64,000 nucleotides of DNA from positions 19,716,001 through 19,780,000 of the forward strand of contig JAKSXM010000014.1 in NCBI GenBank assembly GCA_022575985.1, in the 5' to 3' direction. The translations under genes and the position numbers were made by a program. This document shows positions 45,701 through 56,615 of this stretch, in pieces. The notes under the pieces were generated by a model. The model had not been told where the DNA came from. It worked only from the letters and a program-made list of their open reading frames with translations, and ran no database searches. Source of the DNA: Anagrus nilaparvatae (taxonomy: Eukaryota; Arthropoda; Insecta; Hymenoptera; Mymaridae). How positions within the stretch are numbered: the first letter of the stretch is position 1; each line of letters starts with the position of its first letter.

Positions 45701-48700
45701 CATACTTGACCGAAGCAACCTTCTCCAATAATATTAAATACCTAAAATTATTATTTAAAATATTTATTAAAAATATTTTATTTTTTTTTAATTCAAAATT
45801 GATATTTTAAAATAATTTTTTAATAAAAAATTGATTTATTTACAAGCATTTTAGTAATCAATTCTTTTTATCATGTGTAGACTAAAAAGAATTTTGTCTT
45901 AAAGTTTTTGCTGCGTATCTAGAAAATTAAATATTTTCTCCTGGTGTTTAAAAAAAAATTGAATATTGTAAATGTATATTGTAATTGTAATTTTATTTAG
46001 AAAAGCGTGCTTTGATTTTACTATCGTCCATATAAAAATATTATTTTACAAATTTCGTTGAAAAAATAATAAAGAATCTAGTCCTTAGATGTTCCGGGTT
46101 GGTCCCAAGGCTGTGTACAGTCGTGTCGCAGTTTGAAGCAGATCTTTAAGTCATGATGAAAAGTATTCAATTTAAAAAAAAGGGTTGTAGGAAGTTTTTG
46201 GATAAGTCCTTTCGGTCATAAGTTATATGTAGTTATTTATGTCATACCTAATTGTTTATAAATTAAAGTACACTGTAAAAAGTAACTTTCTTATATTAAC
46301 AAAAAAATTAGAACATTTTCGAAAAATTAGTAAATTTTCAAAAAAATTTGTAAATATTCGAAAAAAATCTTATATAATGAATAAAATTTAGTATATTATC
46401 GAAAAATTCGAGTATTCTCGATTTTTTTTTGCGAATTCGCAAGAAAAATTGATAATTTACAATTCTTTTTCGAAAATTTACAAAAAATAGTTGTAAATTT
46501 ACGAAAAATAGTTGTGAATTTACAACTTTTTTCATAAATTCAAAAAAAAAAATCAAGAATTCTCGAATTTTTCGATAATATAGCTGTACTAAATTTAGTA
46601 AATTTACGATTTTTATAGAATATTTGGGAGCGTTCAATAATTGCGTAACGCTGAACGGGGGGGGGAGCGTTAGACCGAAAACGTTATTGCTCATTATGTA
46701 AAAATAGGCAAAATGCTATTTTAGCGTTACTTAAGGGGACGTTGTAACTCAAAATCCAAAAAATAAGCGTTACGCAATTATTGAACGCTCCCTTTACAAA
46801 ATTTTTTGAAAATTCACTAATTTTTCGAAAAAATTCTATTTTTTTTGTAAATCTAAGAAAGTTACTTTTTACATGTTTAAGAATTTAGATTTTAACTCGC
46901 AATTATTTGCAGAACGTGATTCATTTGAATATAAGTTGGTACCAATTAAAAATAACTTACCGTCAGCCTGTGTCGAGGAAATTCAAATTTATCTTCTCGA
47001 AATTTAATTCTATCGACATTTTGTGGTTTTTTAACCCAATTTTCATAACGATTATGGATTAATTTTTGTCCTGGCCATAAGCTTATGAAAGGTGATGGAT
47101 CTCCAGAAATATTTGAAATACTAACACTAGCATGATCTTTCTGTAATTATAAAAAATTAATGTAAGCAAGATTAAATACAAGATTAATGTATAGAAAATT
47201 TTGAAAAAATTACTTACATTTATAATTTTAATATTATTATTAGCACAACAACGTTTTATAAAAATGAAAATAAATAGACTAAAAACAACAAGCACGCCAA
47301 TACAAATAATTACGGCTTGAACAAATACATTATTAAATAAATTTTGGTTTTCAGTAATTTCATTTGGCGTGACTTTTGGACTTAACGTTGTTGTCTCTAC
47401 ATTATTCGTTGTGGTACTTAATGTTGAAGTTATGTTTGATCCAATGCTTTCAATTACAGCAGGAATAGGTTTAATATAAATTTGTGGTGAAGGACTAGTT
47501 GTACTTGGTACCTTGTGAGTAACAAGGTGAATAAAAGGAGGTGGTCTTATTATACCACCTAAACTTTGTTGCCCAGAAAATGGTAATCTGAAAATTGTTA
47601 TTTTTATTAGTTACTAATCATATTTTTATTATTTTAATTAAAATAAACATAATAAGTTTCAACAAATTTTCATTAAATAGAAGAGTTAATAAACGGGTTA
47701 AGAGAATTTTCTTTCTAAATCTGTTCATAGTTATTGGTTGGGATTGAATGTTTTATAATTTAGGGAAGTAATTTTGTTTCAAACTTTCAAGATAACTATA
47801 GCTTAATACTCCAGTCAAAATACGGGGGGGGGGGGGTTGTATTTTCACTGGCGAACACGAAATTAGCTCTACTATAGGTTTTTTGGGTCGCTGAACACGA
47901 AAATCTGGGTCATTTCATAAAGAAATGGGAGCTTTACCCTTGAATTGGCAAAAAATACCCCCAAAAAAATTTTGAGCTTGAACACTTTGAGCGCTCAGAT
48001 TTGCACCATACGGGTTTTTTGGTTCACTGATCAAGAATTTCGACTTCTTTTTGATAAATAATAAATATTTCACCGTTAAAATAACTAAAACTACTCCTAC
48101 AAGGGGTGTTTTTGCTATTTTTGCACTTTGAGCATCCAGGATATACCCATATAGATTTTTTGGCTCGCTATTAAAGAATTTGGACTCCTTTTTTTTGGTG
48201 AAATATCAATTATTTATGAAAAAGAAGTCAAAATTCTTGAGTAGTGACCCAAAAAACCTATATGGGCTTATTCTGGATGCTAAAAGTATGAGAAAATCAA
48301 AAATACCTCTTTTTGGGGGTAGTTTTTGCAAATTTAAGGATGAAGCCCCCATTTCTTTACGAAATGACCCCGATTTTCGTGATCAGCAACCCAAAAAACC
48401 TATAATAGAGCAAATCTCGTGTTCGCCAATGAAAATACAGCCAAACCCGTATTTTGACTGGAAGCAGATGAAAAATATATTTTTGGTGTCCTCAATAATC
48501 TGATTGAAGAAGGATACTTTTATGTGAAAATCGAGGCATGGCGTCGAAAAGCATCCGGTTAAAAGGGGGGGCGGGTAAAATAATCTTGATTGAAAAGGTG
48601 AAATGGTGAATTCTAAGAAATTTGTATAATTTGGGCTAAAAATGACCAGGTTTAAATTAATTCATTTTTCTTAAAATAATTTCGATTCAGAGTCTTGAAT

Positions 48701-51461
48701 AATATAGGTTTAGAAACTTGAACCAATTTTGATTTCGGGACATATTGAAACATTACTTAAGGGTAAGGTTTTGGGTTCTAAATATGTTCTGTAAATGCTC
48801 TTTAATTGTGTGTAGTTTTTATACTAATTATCTTTTAATTACCTTGTATTGCCAGTATTTATGCCAGTGGAGCTTTTGATATTAACATAAACTTCAGTTT
48901 TTGCTGTAAGATGACCATCCGCAGCGGTGACGTATAAATTAATATTTTGACCACCCTGAAAATAAAAAAGAAATTTGTTTTAAAAATATCGTTATTAAAA
49001 ATTAGCAAAAAAAAAAACTAAATATAATTATTTTTAATTATCAATAAGGTATTAATAAATTAAAATTAATTTAAGATTCATCAATACTTCATTAAAAAGA
49101 AATTATAATTTTATAATAAATTTTTTATTTTAATTTTAATTTGCAAATTTATCGTAGCTTTTAAATATCATTATCTATTTTTGATTAATAAAATAAATTT
49201 TATTAATATTTATTAAGATTTCTCTCTGTTCATTCAAGTATTGAATTAAAGAAATTTAGAAAGTAATTTATAAGTGAATGTTATATTTTCGATCTTTCAT
49301 AAAGCATTTTCGTATTAATTTAATACTTAATATAATATTGAATTAACAAAAATTAATAAAAAGTTTTTTAGTTGCATGTTTTTATTTTCACGAAAATTTA
49401 AGCTTGAAAAAGGAAAAAAATAAATTTTATGAACAGAATTGATTTTATTCTTGTTTTGAAATAATATTGAATGATCATTTCTATATTGTATTTACAAATG
49501 GAAACCTTGATCTTTGTGAAGCAAATATACAATTTATAGTATTGGATAAGTTTATTACCCTATACTTTAAAAAAACCAAAAAAAAACATTCCCATTACCC
49601 CACATTTATTCTAATAAACCTCAAAATAATAAATTTATAATTTGGGATCCTAAAGGGTAGTGGTCTCTTGTAATTAAAATTTTTCATTTATTCATCATTA
49701 TGCGCACTTAAAAAACATAAATGCGTAAGTCGCGAATAAACGGCGGTAACAGATTATGAAGATTGGGACTGCAGAATGATTGCTATTGATAATAATCAAT
49801 TTAATAACTATATCCCTTTATACTTTCTGTACAAAAATATACTGATTACAGTTTTAAAAGCGCGGGTAAACGTCGGTTAAAGATTTTTTGGATATTTAAG
49901 TAAATTTTCTAAAAAATTAAAAAATATGGTTTTTTCTATTAAAAAAAATTTATAGATGGTATATTTTTTTTATGATCAAAAAACTGATTTTCGAAAATTT
50001 CAATATATTATATTTTGGGGTCCTAAAGGGGCCCAAAAAAATTCTTTTCTTGAAAAGGGATGTAATCTTAAGTTTTTGAGCTTATGAGCAGAGTATTATC
50101 TGTTTATAGGTCGGAGAAAGTTAATAAAATCTAAGCAACCCCCATAAAACCGGTTTTTAGGTTTTCGGGGGCCTGTCCTGACCTAGAGGCAGATTCCAGC
50201 GAGAATCAGTGAGTTTTAACATGGATCAATTATATTTTCATAATCAATTTTATAAGATGTTAATAATATTTTTAAAATTAACTGTTATAGATATTATTTC
50301 GGATATTATTCTTAATTCGACTCCAATATCGGATTTTTCGCATGCAATAGCACATTTTGGGTACGGGATACGGGTCCTAACGAATAAAGCTATTAAAAAG
50401 GGCCCGCACAACCAGGACCTACACACCTAAACCCAGAACCGATGAGGCAAAATTTTTTTGATATTTAAGCCCTTTTGATTCCACTCTTCTGCTTAATGAT
50501 TTCTAATAATAAAATGAAATAGAAATCATTAATGCCTGTCAACATATTTTTTAACACTTTAATGCTCTTTACGGACATAATTATTATTATGAGATACATA
50601 AATAAAATTTAATGAATGTTTAAATAGTATATTTACGGCTCGAGTCCAGAAAAGTAAAGAATGGCCCAAATCGCACGTAAATTACCTTCCGAGGCGAAGC
50701 CGAGGATGGTAAACTGCGATTTGGGTCCTTCCTTATTTATGGACAAGGCTCGTATAACATTTTTCTGTGTCTGTGGCGAGAAAACACGTATTTTTCGGAC
50801 GCGTAGCGTCCGGGAAATACGTACTTTCTCGACGCAGACCAGAAAATATACTTTCTTGCATAAGTTTATAAATCTGTTATGTAATTTTAAGTTGTATTTG
50901 TATACTTTCATGAAAATAAAACTCGATTTGATCATAAATTTGTAAATATATATTTATTGTTTATTTTTTCCCTCCTGAATGTTTGAAAAGTATTAATTTT
51001 TACATAATAAATACCCAACCAGTTTTCCTGTATCATATACATTATTAATTTAAAATTGATAATTAAATTTTAATTTTTTATGTCCAAACTGCAAGTGTCA
51101 GTATGAGTTCATAAACTGGGCTGCTACCTGTTTCCTTGCTTTTTTTGTTTTTCCACGTTATGCAGAAAATTAAAAAGAAAAGTCAAAAAATATATTTATA
51201 TTTTGTTCACTATTATATATAGACTTGTACTTACTCGACCCTTAAGTGTTTCATTTAAATAAACTGCTCCTGTTCTGATATCTATAGTAAAAGGTAAGGG
51301 CTGATTTGGGCTAATTGGTTCAAGTCCATAAACAAGGTTATTGTGCTCGCTTCCAAAAGCATGTACTTTTTCAACAACATGACCAACTTGATCAGTTTCA
51401 CTCAATATCCAATTTCTGTGTACCGAAATTATTGGCGGGGTGTTATCACCTAGCTGGCATA
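42745..51461 (-). CDS. Cad96Ca: Tyrosine kinase receptor Cad96Ca (Stitcher type), 5' exon missing
   Basis: Single-pass receptor tyrosine kinase of the Ret-like arthropod family; in Drosophila it acts in epidermal wound healing. Exons: 51461-51235, 48955-48843, 47587-47218, 47140-46961, 45741-45391, 45303-44998, 42981-42745; all junctions are GT-AG and in phase, giving 593 aa plus the missing N-terminus. A cadherin domain comes first (NTPPIIS, DIRTGAVYLNETLKGR, NLYVTAADGHLTAKTEVYVN), then a Thr/Ser/Pro stalk, a transmembrane helix (VIICIGVLVVFSLFIFIFI), a juxtamembrane segment, and the kinase (~297-575). Kinase motifs: GEGCFGQVW loop, Lys329 in VAVK, HRDLAARN (Asp430), DFG (448-450), RWMAPES, SDVWSFG. 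The activation loop has one Tyr (NQVYERKS). The catalytic set is complete. Introns hold repeats. Exon 1 with the signal peptide should lie above 51461, possibly beyond the window, and must end with one base of a split codon. Confidence 0.95.
43085..43506. mobile_element. Foldback MITE in the last Cad96Ca intron
   Basis: The ends TATATGGGCATGTCCAGGAT and ATCCAGGACGTGCCCATATA continue inward through 'AGAACGACC/GTTCT' and 'AAGTGTAAAATA' blocks. The boundary is blurred by the palindromic TATA flanks, so no TSD was fixed. Confidence 0.75.
43640..43865. repeat. Family B fragment
   Basis: 'CGGGGCCCCGTCTACTAAAA', 'GTGATCAGCAATCCATAAAA' and 'CCATAGTAGACCACAGCTC' followed by poly-C. It lacks both terminal repeats. 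Confidence 0.5.
46271..46875. mobile_element. MITE in Cad96Ca intron, TIR CACTGTAAAAAGTAACTTTC
   Basis: The ends CACTGTAAAAAGTAACTTTC and GAAAGTTACTTTTTACATG are inverted. TA is present on the left (46269-46270), while the right end has drifted. The interior consists of iterated 'TTCGAAAAATT' and 'GAATTTACAAC' motifs. It belongs with the other CACT(G/A)-TA elements. A second element is nested at 46626-46792. Confidence 0.8.
46626..46792. mobile_element. 167-bp nested MITE, TIR GGGAGCGTTCAATAATTGCG, TSD TTT
   Basis: The ends GGGAGCGTTCAATAATTGCG and CGCAATTATTGAACGCTCCC are inverted, with 27-bp identity. TTT flanks both sides. A poly-G run and 'AGCGTTA' follow each end. I recall similar GGG-CGT-CAATAATT ends in many insect genomes, but I cannot assign the superfamily. 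Confidence 0.85.
47809..48463. mobile_element. Family B element in Cad96Ca intron
   Basis: Left end CTCCAGTCAAAATACGGG after TA; right end CCGTATTTTGACTGGA. The halves are inverted copies with the family modules ('CACGAAAATCTGGGTC', 'CATATAGATTTTTTGG'). The right TA has mutated (GGAAG). The plus-strand open frame at 48180-48503 lies within it and is not a gene. Confidence 0.82.
48956..51234 (-). other. Long Cad96Ca intron within the cadherin domain
   Basis: 2.3 kb, AT-rich. It contains the family G cassette at 50655-50830. The rest shows no bounded feature. The segments 'TTTGGGATCCTAAAGGG' (49640) and 'TTTGGGGTCCTAAAGGGG' (50015) are similar and may be relics of one repeat. Confidence 0.5.
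50655..50830. repeat. Family G cassette with GC-rich palindromes
   Basis: Opens 'AAGAATGGCCCAAATCGCAC', has CCGAGGCGAAGCCGAGG (near 50689), 'GATTTGGGTCC', then inverted 'GAGAAAACACGTATTTTTC' and 'GGAAATACGTACTTTCTC' around the perfect palindrome GGACGCGTAGCGTCC. A relative without the palindromes is at 36421. The open frames on both strands arise from this symmetry. Confidence 0.6.
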
Positions 51462-52038
51462 CTGAAAATAAAAAATAATATTAAAAATTTTTATTTTAAT
51501 GGTTTGCTATTTAAATATGTTTAATAAACAAGAATTCATATAATATTAATTTTACTAATTATGTGACAATAGTTTGATTAATATTTTAATTATTAAATTG
51601 TATGAAGAAACGCAAAAAAGACGTAATAAAAAACTAATTGTATCTATAAAAATAGATATTTTAAGAAGAATAATTTAAAATTTTTATACTTTCTAAAAGT
51701 TGTGTAAATTTATATTGTTTATTACGCATTATTTATTTAAACCAATATTTGACTACAAAATTTTAAAAATTACAATAGTATTTAGCACTATTATTATTTT
51801 TATTATTAATATTATTATTATTATTTACTCCAGTCAAAATACGGGTTTGGTTGTATTATACTACAGGTTTTTTGAGAATTTACCCTTAAATTTGAAAAAA
51901 TTGCGCCCAAAAAGGTTTTTTGGTTCCTCAATGAGGAACCATTGTGATAGGTCAAATTTCGATTTTTGATTTTTTTTTTGGCATATAAGCACGTTTTGAG
52001 ACCCCAGGAAGCTAAAAAATCGGTTTTTAAAAAAATTA

Positions 52039-52039
<1 letters not shown>

Positions 52040-52083
<44 letters not shown>
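52040..52083. repeat. (TG)n microsatellite in family A
   Basis: About 22 TG units with minor interruptions at the edges. The shorter counterpart is at 13520-13552 in copy 2. Confidence 0.9.
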
Positions 52084-52089
<6 letters not shown>

Positions 52090-52423
52090 AACCGGAGAAA
52101 TTTCACAGCCATTATGGAATTAAGACCTAATTTTTTTTTCAAAAATTTTTTCATCAAAAAATCTCAAACTGCTTTTTTTTTTATTTGGATGTAATACCTC
52201 ATTTATTTCCACGAAAGTACTTATATTTGAAAGTATGGTTTTTAATTGATATCTTGAATCTGATAATTAATTTTTTAAAAATTTTTTTCACAAAATTTTC
52301 GTCACAAAAAAATAAAAAAAATACCAAATTATTTTTTCTCTTTAGACGTAGTACCTAATTTATTTCTATGAAAGTACTAGTTTTAGAAAGTTCGTTTATA
52401 GTAAATTTTTGGATCTGATACCG

Positions 52424-53489
52424 CACACCCAGCTTGAACGAGCGAAAAGTCGAAAAAAAATGACGACAAAATCTGATACAGCAAAGTTTTCGGAAATAGT
52501 TTGTTATTTTCATATTTCCATAGCAGTAAGTTGGAGCTGATCGTCTAAAAAATTTTTAGTCAATTTTGTGGGTGGCTGAGAGATCAAAATCCGAAAATTT
52601 GATTTTTAACAATAAATCTTTATTAAATTTAAAGAAATAGATGAAAAATTTGGATTGCCAGGGAAAAACCACTCCAGAAGAAAAAAAAACTTTTCTTGTA
52701 ACGATGAAATTTAGCCAAGTTATCGTCAATTTAAGATTTTGCTTAAATTCGCCTTAAAAAAGATTGAAATTTTATTGAAAAAGCCTGTTTCTGAACTTTG
52801 AACATGCATTACTCGCTTGATTTTCATCGTAAAATAATAATTTTTTTTTTTAAATCGATTAATTTTTCCCTAGCAATTCATTTCTTTAAGAAAAAAATCA
52901 TTTTTATGTACCGAGTTTCAATTTTCATGTCAAAAGCCTTTGAAAACTGTAAGTAGCGAGATTTACTTAACACAATTTTTGACCTAAAAATTGAAATTTG
53001 GTCAATAAAAATGATTTTTTTCTTAAAGAAATGAATTGCTAGGGAAAAATTAATCGATTTAAAAAAAAAAAATTATTATTTTACGATGAAAATCAAGCGA
53101 GTAATGCATGTTCAAAGTTCAGAAACAGGCTTTTTCAATAAAATTTCAATCTTTTTTAAGGCGAATTTAAGCAAAATCTTAAATTGACGATAACTTGGCT
53201 AAATTTCATCGTAAAAAGAAAAGTTTTTTTTTCTTCTGGAGTGGTTTTTCCCTGGCGATCCAAATTTTTCATCTATTTTTTTAAATTTAATAAAGATTTA
53301 TTGTTAAAAATCAAATTTTCGGATTTTGATCTCTCAGCCACCCACAAAATTGACTAAAAATTTTTTAGACGATCAGCTCCAACTTACTGCTATGGAAATA
53401 TGAAAATAACAAACTATTTCCGAAAACTTTGCTGTATCAGATTTTGTCGTCATTTTTTTTCGACTTTTCGCTCGTTCAAGCTGGGTGTG
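52424..53489. mobile_element. 1066-bp foldback element, 4-bp TSD ACCG
   Basis: The ends CACACCCAGCTTGAACGAGC and GCTCGTTCAAGCTGGGTGTG lead into arms of about 510 bp that are near-perfect inverted copies ('GGAGCTGATCGTCTAAAAAA', 'GAAACAGGCTTTTTCAATAA'), meeting near 52955. ACCG flanks both sides (52420-52423, 53490-53493), and the uninterrupted family A sequence 'GATACCGAATTT' confirms the empty site. There is no transposase. Confidence 0.92.
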
Positions 53490-54189
53490 ACCGAATTTTT
53501 TCAAATTTTTTTTCTCAAAATTAAAAAAACAAAAAAATTAAAAAAATTGCAATATTTTTTTTTTTTTAATGTAATACCTCATAATATAATATAATACCTC
53601 ACTACCCAGATACATAACAATAGTACTAATATCTGAAAATATTGTAACCGGTGATATTTCACAACCATTATGGAATCAAGAGAGAAATGTATTTATGATT
53701 GCATGGTTGTAATTGGTGATATCAGTGGCATATTAATGTATTAAGCTCATTGTTTGAGGAACCTTAGTGCCAGCTAGTTGGCAGGGTATTTTTTTATTGT
53801 TGTTAATTAAATTATAAATTCATTATTATATTTTTTTATAAATAATTAAAATTTCACCCCTAAATCGGCTAAAACTATCCCCAAAAAGGGGGTTTTTATG
53901 CTATTTTCGCATTTCGAGCATCCAGGATATGCCCATATAAGTTTTTTGGGTCGGTAATCAAGAATTTCGCCTCTTTTTTCATGAATATTCTATATTTCAA
54001 CTCATATGGTGCAAATTTGAGTGCTCAAAGCGCAGATATGTAAAAAAAACCTTTTTGGGGATAGTTTTTGCAAATTTAAGGGTGAAGCTCAAATTTCTAT
54101 GCCAAATGACCCTGATTTACGTGTCCAGCAACCCAAAAAATTTATAGTAGAACAAATCTCATGTTAGCTAGTGAAAATATGAATCCCAT

Positions 54190-54640
54190 ATGCATCTAGT
54201 GGCTATCTCCAGTACCTTCTGTCACCTGTGATTGGCCGTCGGCATGCCCCATTCTAAGGCCCTAGCGTTAAAGTCTCCAGCAAGGATAACGCTGCCAGTT
54301 ACCATCCAAACCATGTTCTCGATGCTGGCCAGCTTTGTAGCCAGCACTTCCGAGCTATCGTTTGGGGAGAGGTAGCAACTTATATAAGTTGTCTCCCCGC
54401 ACGTGACCCAATCGTGGCAATTACCTTTCCTTTTTTTGGTCAAGGACGTTTGGGCTCTATGCCGGAGCCATATGGCACAGCAGCCAGTGTCATCGGTTAG
54501 CCAGTATTTGTGGTTCATGTTGTATGATTACTCGCTTAGTAAGAGGATCCTCTTCACGGGCAATCTGTTCCAACAAAGCACCAGTTTCCCGGGCTTGATT
54601 CATGTTCCCTTGTAGAACATTGTTCATTTCCGATGACACT
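54190..54640 (-). pseudogene. Non-LTR retrotransposon ORF2 endonuclease fragment
   Basis: Minus-strand reading gives the apurinic-type endonuclease core seen in R1/I-group LINEs: CYLSPNDSSE, then ILAGDFNARALEWG, with the catalytic-type D/N of GDFN, and a weaker N-terminal part (ANR, HWLL, VLQGN). Frame shifts separate the pieces. Immediately after TANHR the frame has TGA and then QKVLEIATR, before the homology ends at family B sequence. No reverse transcriptase is present, so the 3' part is lost. Confidence 0.75.
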
Positions 54641-54759
54641 TATTCCTTGCCGCAGCCAGAGCTTCCCGTTAGCTGGGACATTTTTGTTCTACGGCATAGT
54701 GCTCCGTAGAGCACTTATCGTCCCTATTCTTGCAGAGGAAACACTCAAGTGTTTCATTC

Positions 54760-56350
54760 TTACATTCTATTCTTTTGTGGCCGTCAACGCCACATTTGAG
54801 ACACGCTTCAGACTAGGCCTTTGCAGACATACTGGTTATGTCCATAGCCCAGACATCTAAAACAGCGCCTTGCAAAGGCGCACTCTGTTAGAAGCCCAGC
54901 CAATTTGGATTTTTCCCTTCTTGGCCAGGCGTAGAGCATCAACCTCGAATAGTTCTACCACTGCCATTTGGCTCGTAGTGCCTTTGGTTTTTAAAATGGA
55001 GACTGGGGGTAAAAGATCTCCACGTTCCATTCCTATTTCTTTGGCAGCGGCTTCCCTGATCTCCCGTTCGTTCGTGACCCCATCCAGACCTCGGATTTTG
55101 AGTTGCAGCATGGGGATCCTTCCCCGAACGTTCGAATCAGGGCCCGTTACCGCTTGAACTGCTTCCTGCAGTTTCCCTGAATCCTCTATCGATTCCAGCT
55201 TGATCAGGGCGCTGCCGCCTTGCGTCTTACGGTTTCGGCAAACTTTATTAATCCCCCCAAATCTTCGAGCATGAAGTTCTTTTTGATGTTGAGAAGAGTC
55301 TCCTCATACGTATGGCCTGCTGCTGGTTTTATAAGAAGGGCCTCCATACTCGTTTTGTACCTATACCTACTTGGATTGGTACTGCCCTTTTCAGCAGGCC
55401 TTTTTGGCTACTGAATATTTTTTGTCCCAGCTTTCTGCTTCTTTTTGGGTTTTTCCCAGGTATCAACTTTATTAGTAATTATCTCAACCTGGGCTTAAAT
55501 TTTTGCAACTGGCCCGGAATTTCAGGTACCTGGATTTTCTGTTGGAGCTGCAGCTTTTTTTGTTTTTTCAACTTTTTTCTCTCGGTCCTGCTTTTCGTTT
55601 TGAGACCATTTTCACTATTTCGGCCATCTTTTGAAACTTCTGTTTCCATAAGGGACTCGTCTACCTTAGGGTTATTTTCCAGTTTCTCTGGATCTTGGTG
55701 ATCCGTGAGAGACCGGTTGGAAGCCGTTTCATTTGGCTTCGGCTCCTTAGACCCTTCGTGATTTTTCCCTGCTTCCATTAGGCGTTTTTCACGTAAATAC
55801 TTCGCTTCGCGTTGATCTTGCAGCCTTTTTCTGTTTGCATCTTCCTGAAGCACTTTTTTCTTCCTCTTTTGCTCTTCTAATTCTTTCCTATTTTTTTTGG
55901 TTATTGAGAGCTATCAATCTTGCCTTTTCTAATCAGATAAATTTTCTTCCAAAGGAGGGTCTTCGCTCGTCTTTTTTGCCGGGTTCCCAATTTCTGGTAA
56001 GCTATCAGAGGAGGATACCGATCGGAGCCTCTTTAGTGGATCTTTTCCGTTCATTTCTTTAAAAGCGCTTTATGTATCATTGATACTGTCTTAGTTTGCC
56101 GCTCCTTAATCAATACCAGCTGTTCTACTACGCTGGCAAACTTCCGGACTTCATTTTTTATCACCATGCTCGCGTTCTTCTGAACATGGCCGAAATTATA
56201 ATCAATATCAATTATGGTCTCCTAAAGTTTGCCGTAGTATCCTTTTTCAGCATCAAATCTTTCTTCTACAGACTCCAGACCTTTACCCACCTGGATTCCT
56301 TTAAAGGTATGTTGGACATCCTCAAGTATATCTTCCATATCATCGTGTTT
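54760..56350 (-). pseudogene. Non-LTR retrotransposon ORF1 (Gag-like), inactivated
   Basis: Minus strand, several frames. An N-terminal acidic/helical stretch (EDILEDVQHTFKGIQVGKGL) has an in-frame TAG. A charged region follows (REAKYLREKRLMEAG; KSRTERKKLKKQKK). The conserved Gag core comes next (LKIRGLDGVTNEREIREAAA; AKKGKIQIGWASNRVRLC) and then a zinc knuckle (CFRCLGYGHNQYVC), with a second Cys motif out of frame. Stops and shifts at several points show a dead copy. Its GC content is clearly higher than the surroundings. Confidence 0.78.
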
Positions 56351-56580
56351 CATTAGTCTGGACAGACTATATTGACTTATGCAACTAATCAGCGCGATAG
56401 TCTCGATATGGTCGGCCCTCCAAACCGGGTGTCCCCTAGCGTAGTAGCCTTGTGGAAAGCCCCCCGCTCTCCGCAGCAGGGCCCAGCCTGGGCGCTACCC
56501 GGCACTACTACGGAAAACGAGATTATGCGCCGGCTGATAGAGCAGCCAGACCTGTTAGCTAAACAGCTCCGGGCTCCGTA
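56351..56580 (-). mobile_element. GC-rich 5' leader of the non-LTR retrotransposon
   Basis: Continuous GC-rich sequence upstream of ORF1 on the minus strand, ending abruptly at the ATT microsatellite, which probably marks the element's 5' boundary. The plus-strand open frame 56372-56668 is antisense to it. Confidence 0.6.
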
Positions 56581-56615
56581 TTATTATTATTATTATTGTT
56601 GTTGTTGTTATTATT
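56579..56615. repeat. (ATT)n/(GTT)n microsatellite
   Basis: ATT units, then four GTT units, then ATT again, at the 5' edge of the retrotransposon. Confidence 0.85.

Larger units (their letters stand above)
51916..53795 (+). mobile_element. Family A repeat, copy 3, carrying a 1-kb foldback
   Basis: Left end TTTTTTGGTTCCTCAATGAG; right end TTTGAGGAACCTTAGTGCCA with the GCCAGCTAGTTGGC stem-loop. It contains a (TG)n tract (52040-52083). It is interrupted by the foldback at 52424-53489; removing that restores the family order seen at 13398 and 1. Confidence 0.78.
51826..54190. mobile_element. Family B element apparently split by a family A insertion
   Basis: 51826-51915 has the family B left end (CTCCAGTCAAAATACGGG) and its first module up to 'GCGCCCAAAAAGG'. 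Family B modules resume at about 53850 ('ATTTCACCCCTAAATCGGC') and run to 'GTTAGCTAGTGAAAATATGA' near 54180. The intervening 51916-53795 is a full family A element. The right terminal repeat is replaced by the retrotransposon that starts at 54190. Confidence 0.55.

Noticed and set aside
48180..48503. 107-codon plus-strand open frame
   Set aside because: It lies entirely within the family B foldback at 47809-48463, in a Cad96Ca intron.
50633..50945. Long overlapping open frames on both strands (about 100 codons each)
   Set aside because: They mirror each other because the underlying cassette is palindromic. There is no domain and the location is inside a Cad96Ca intron.
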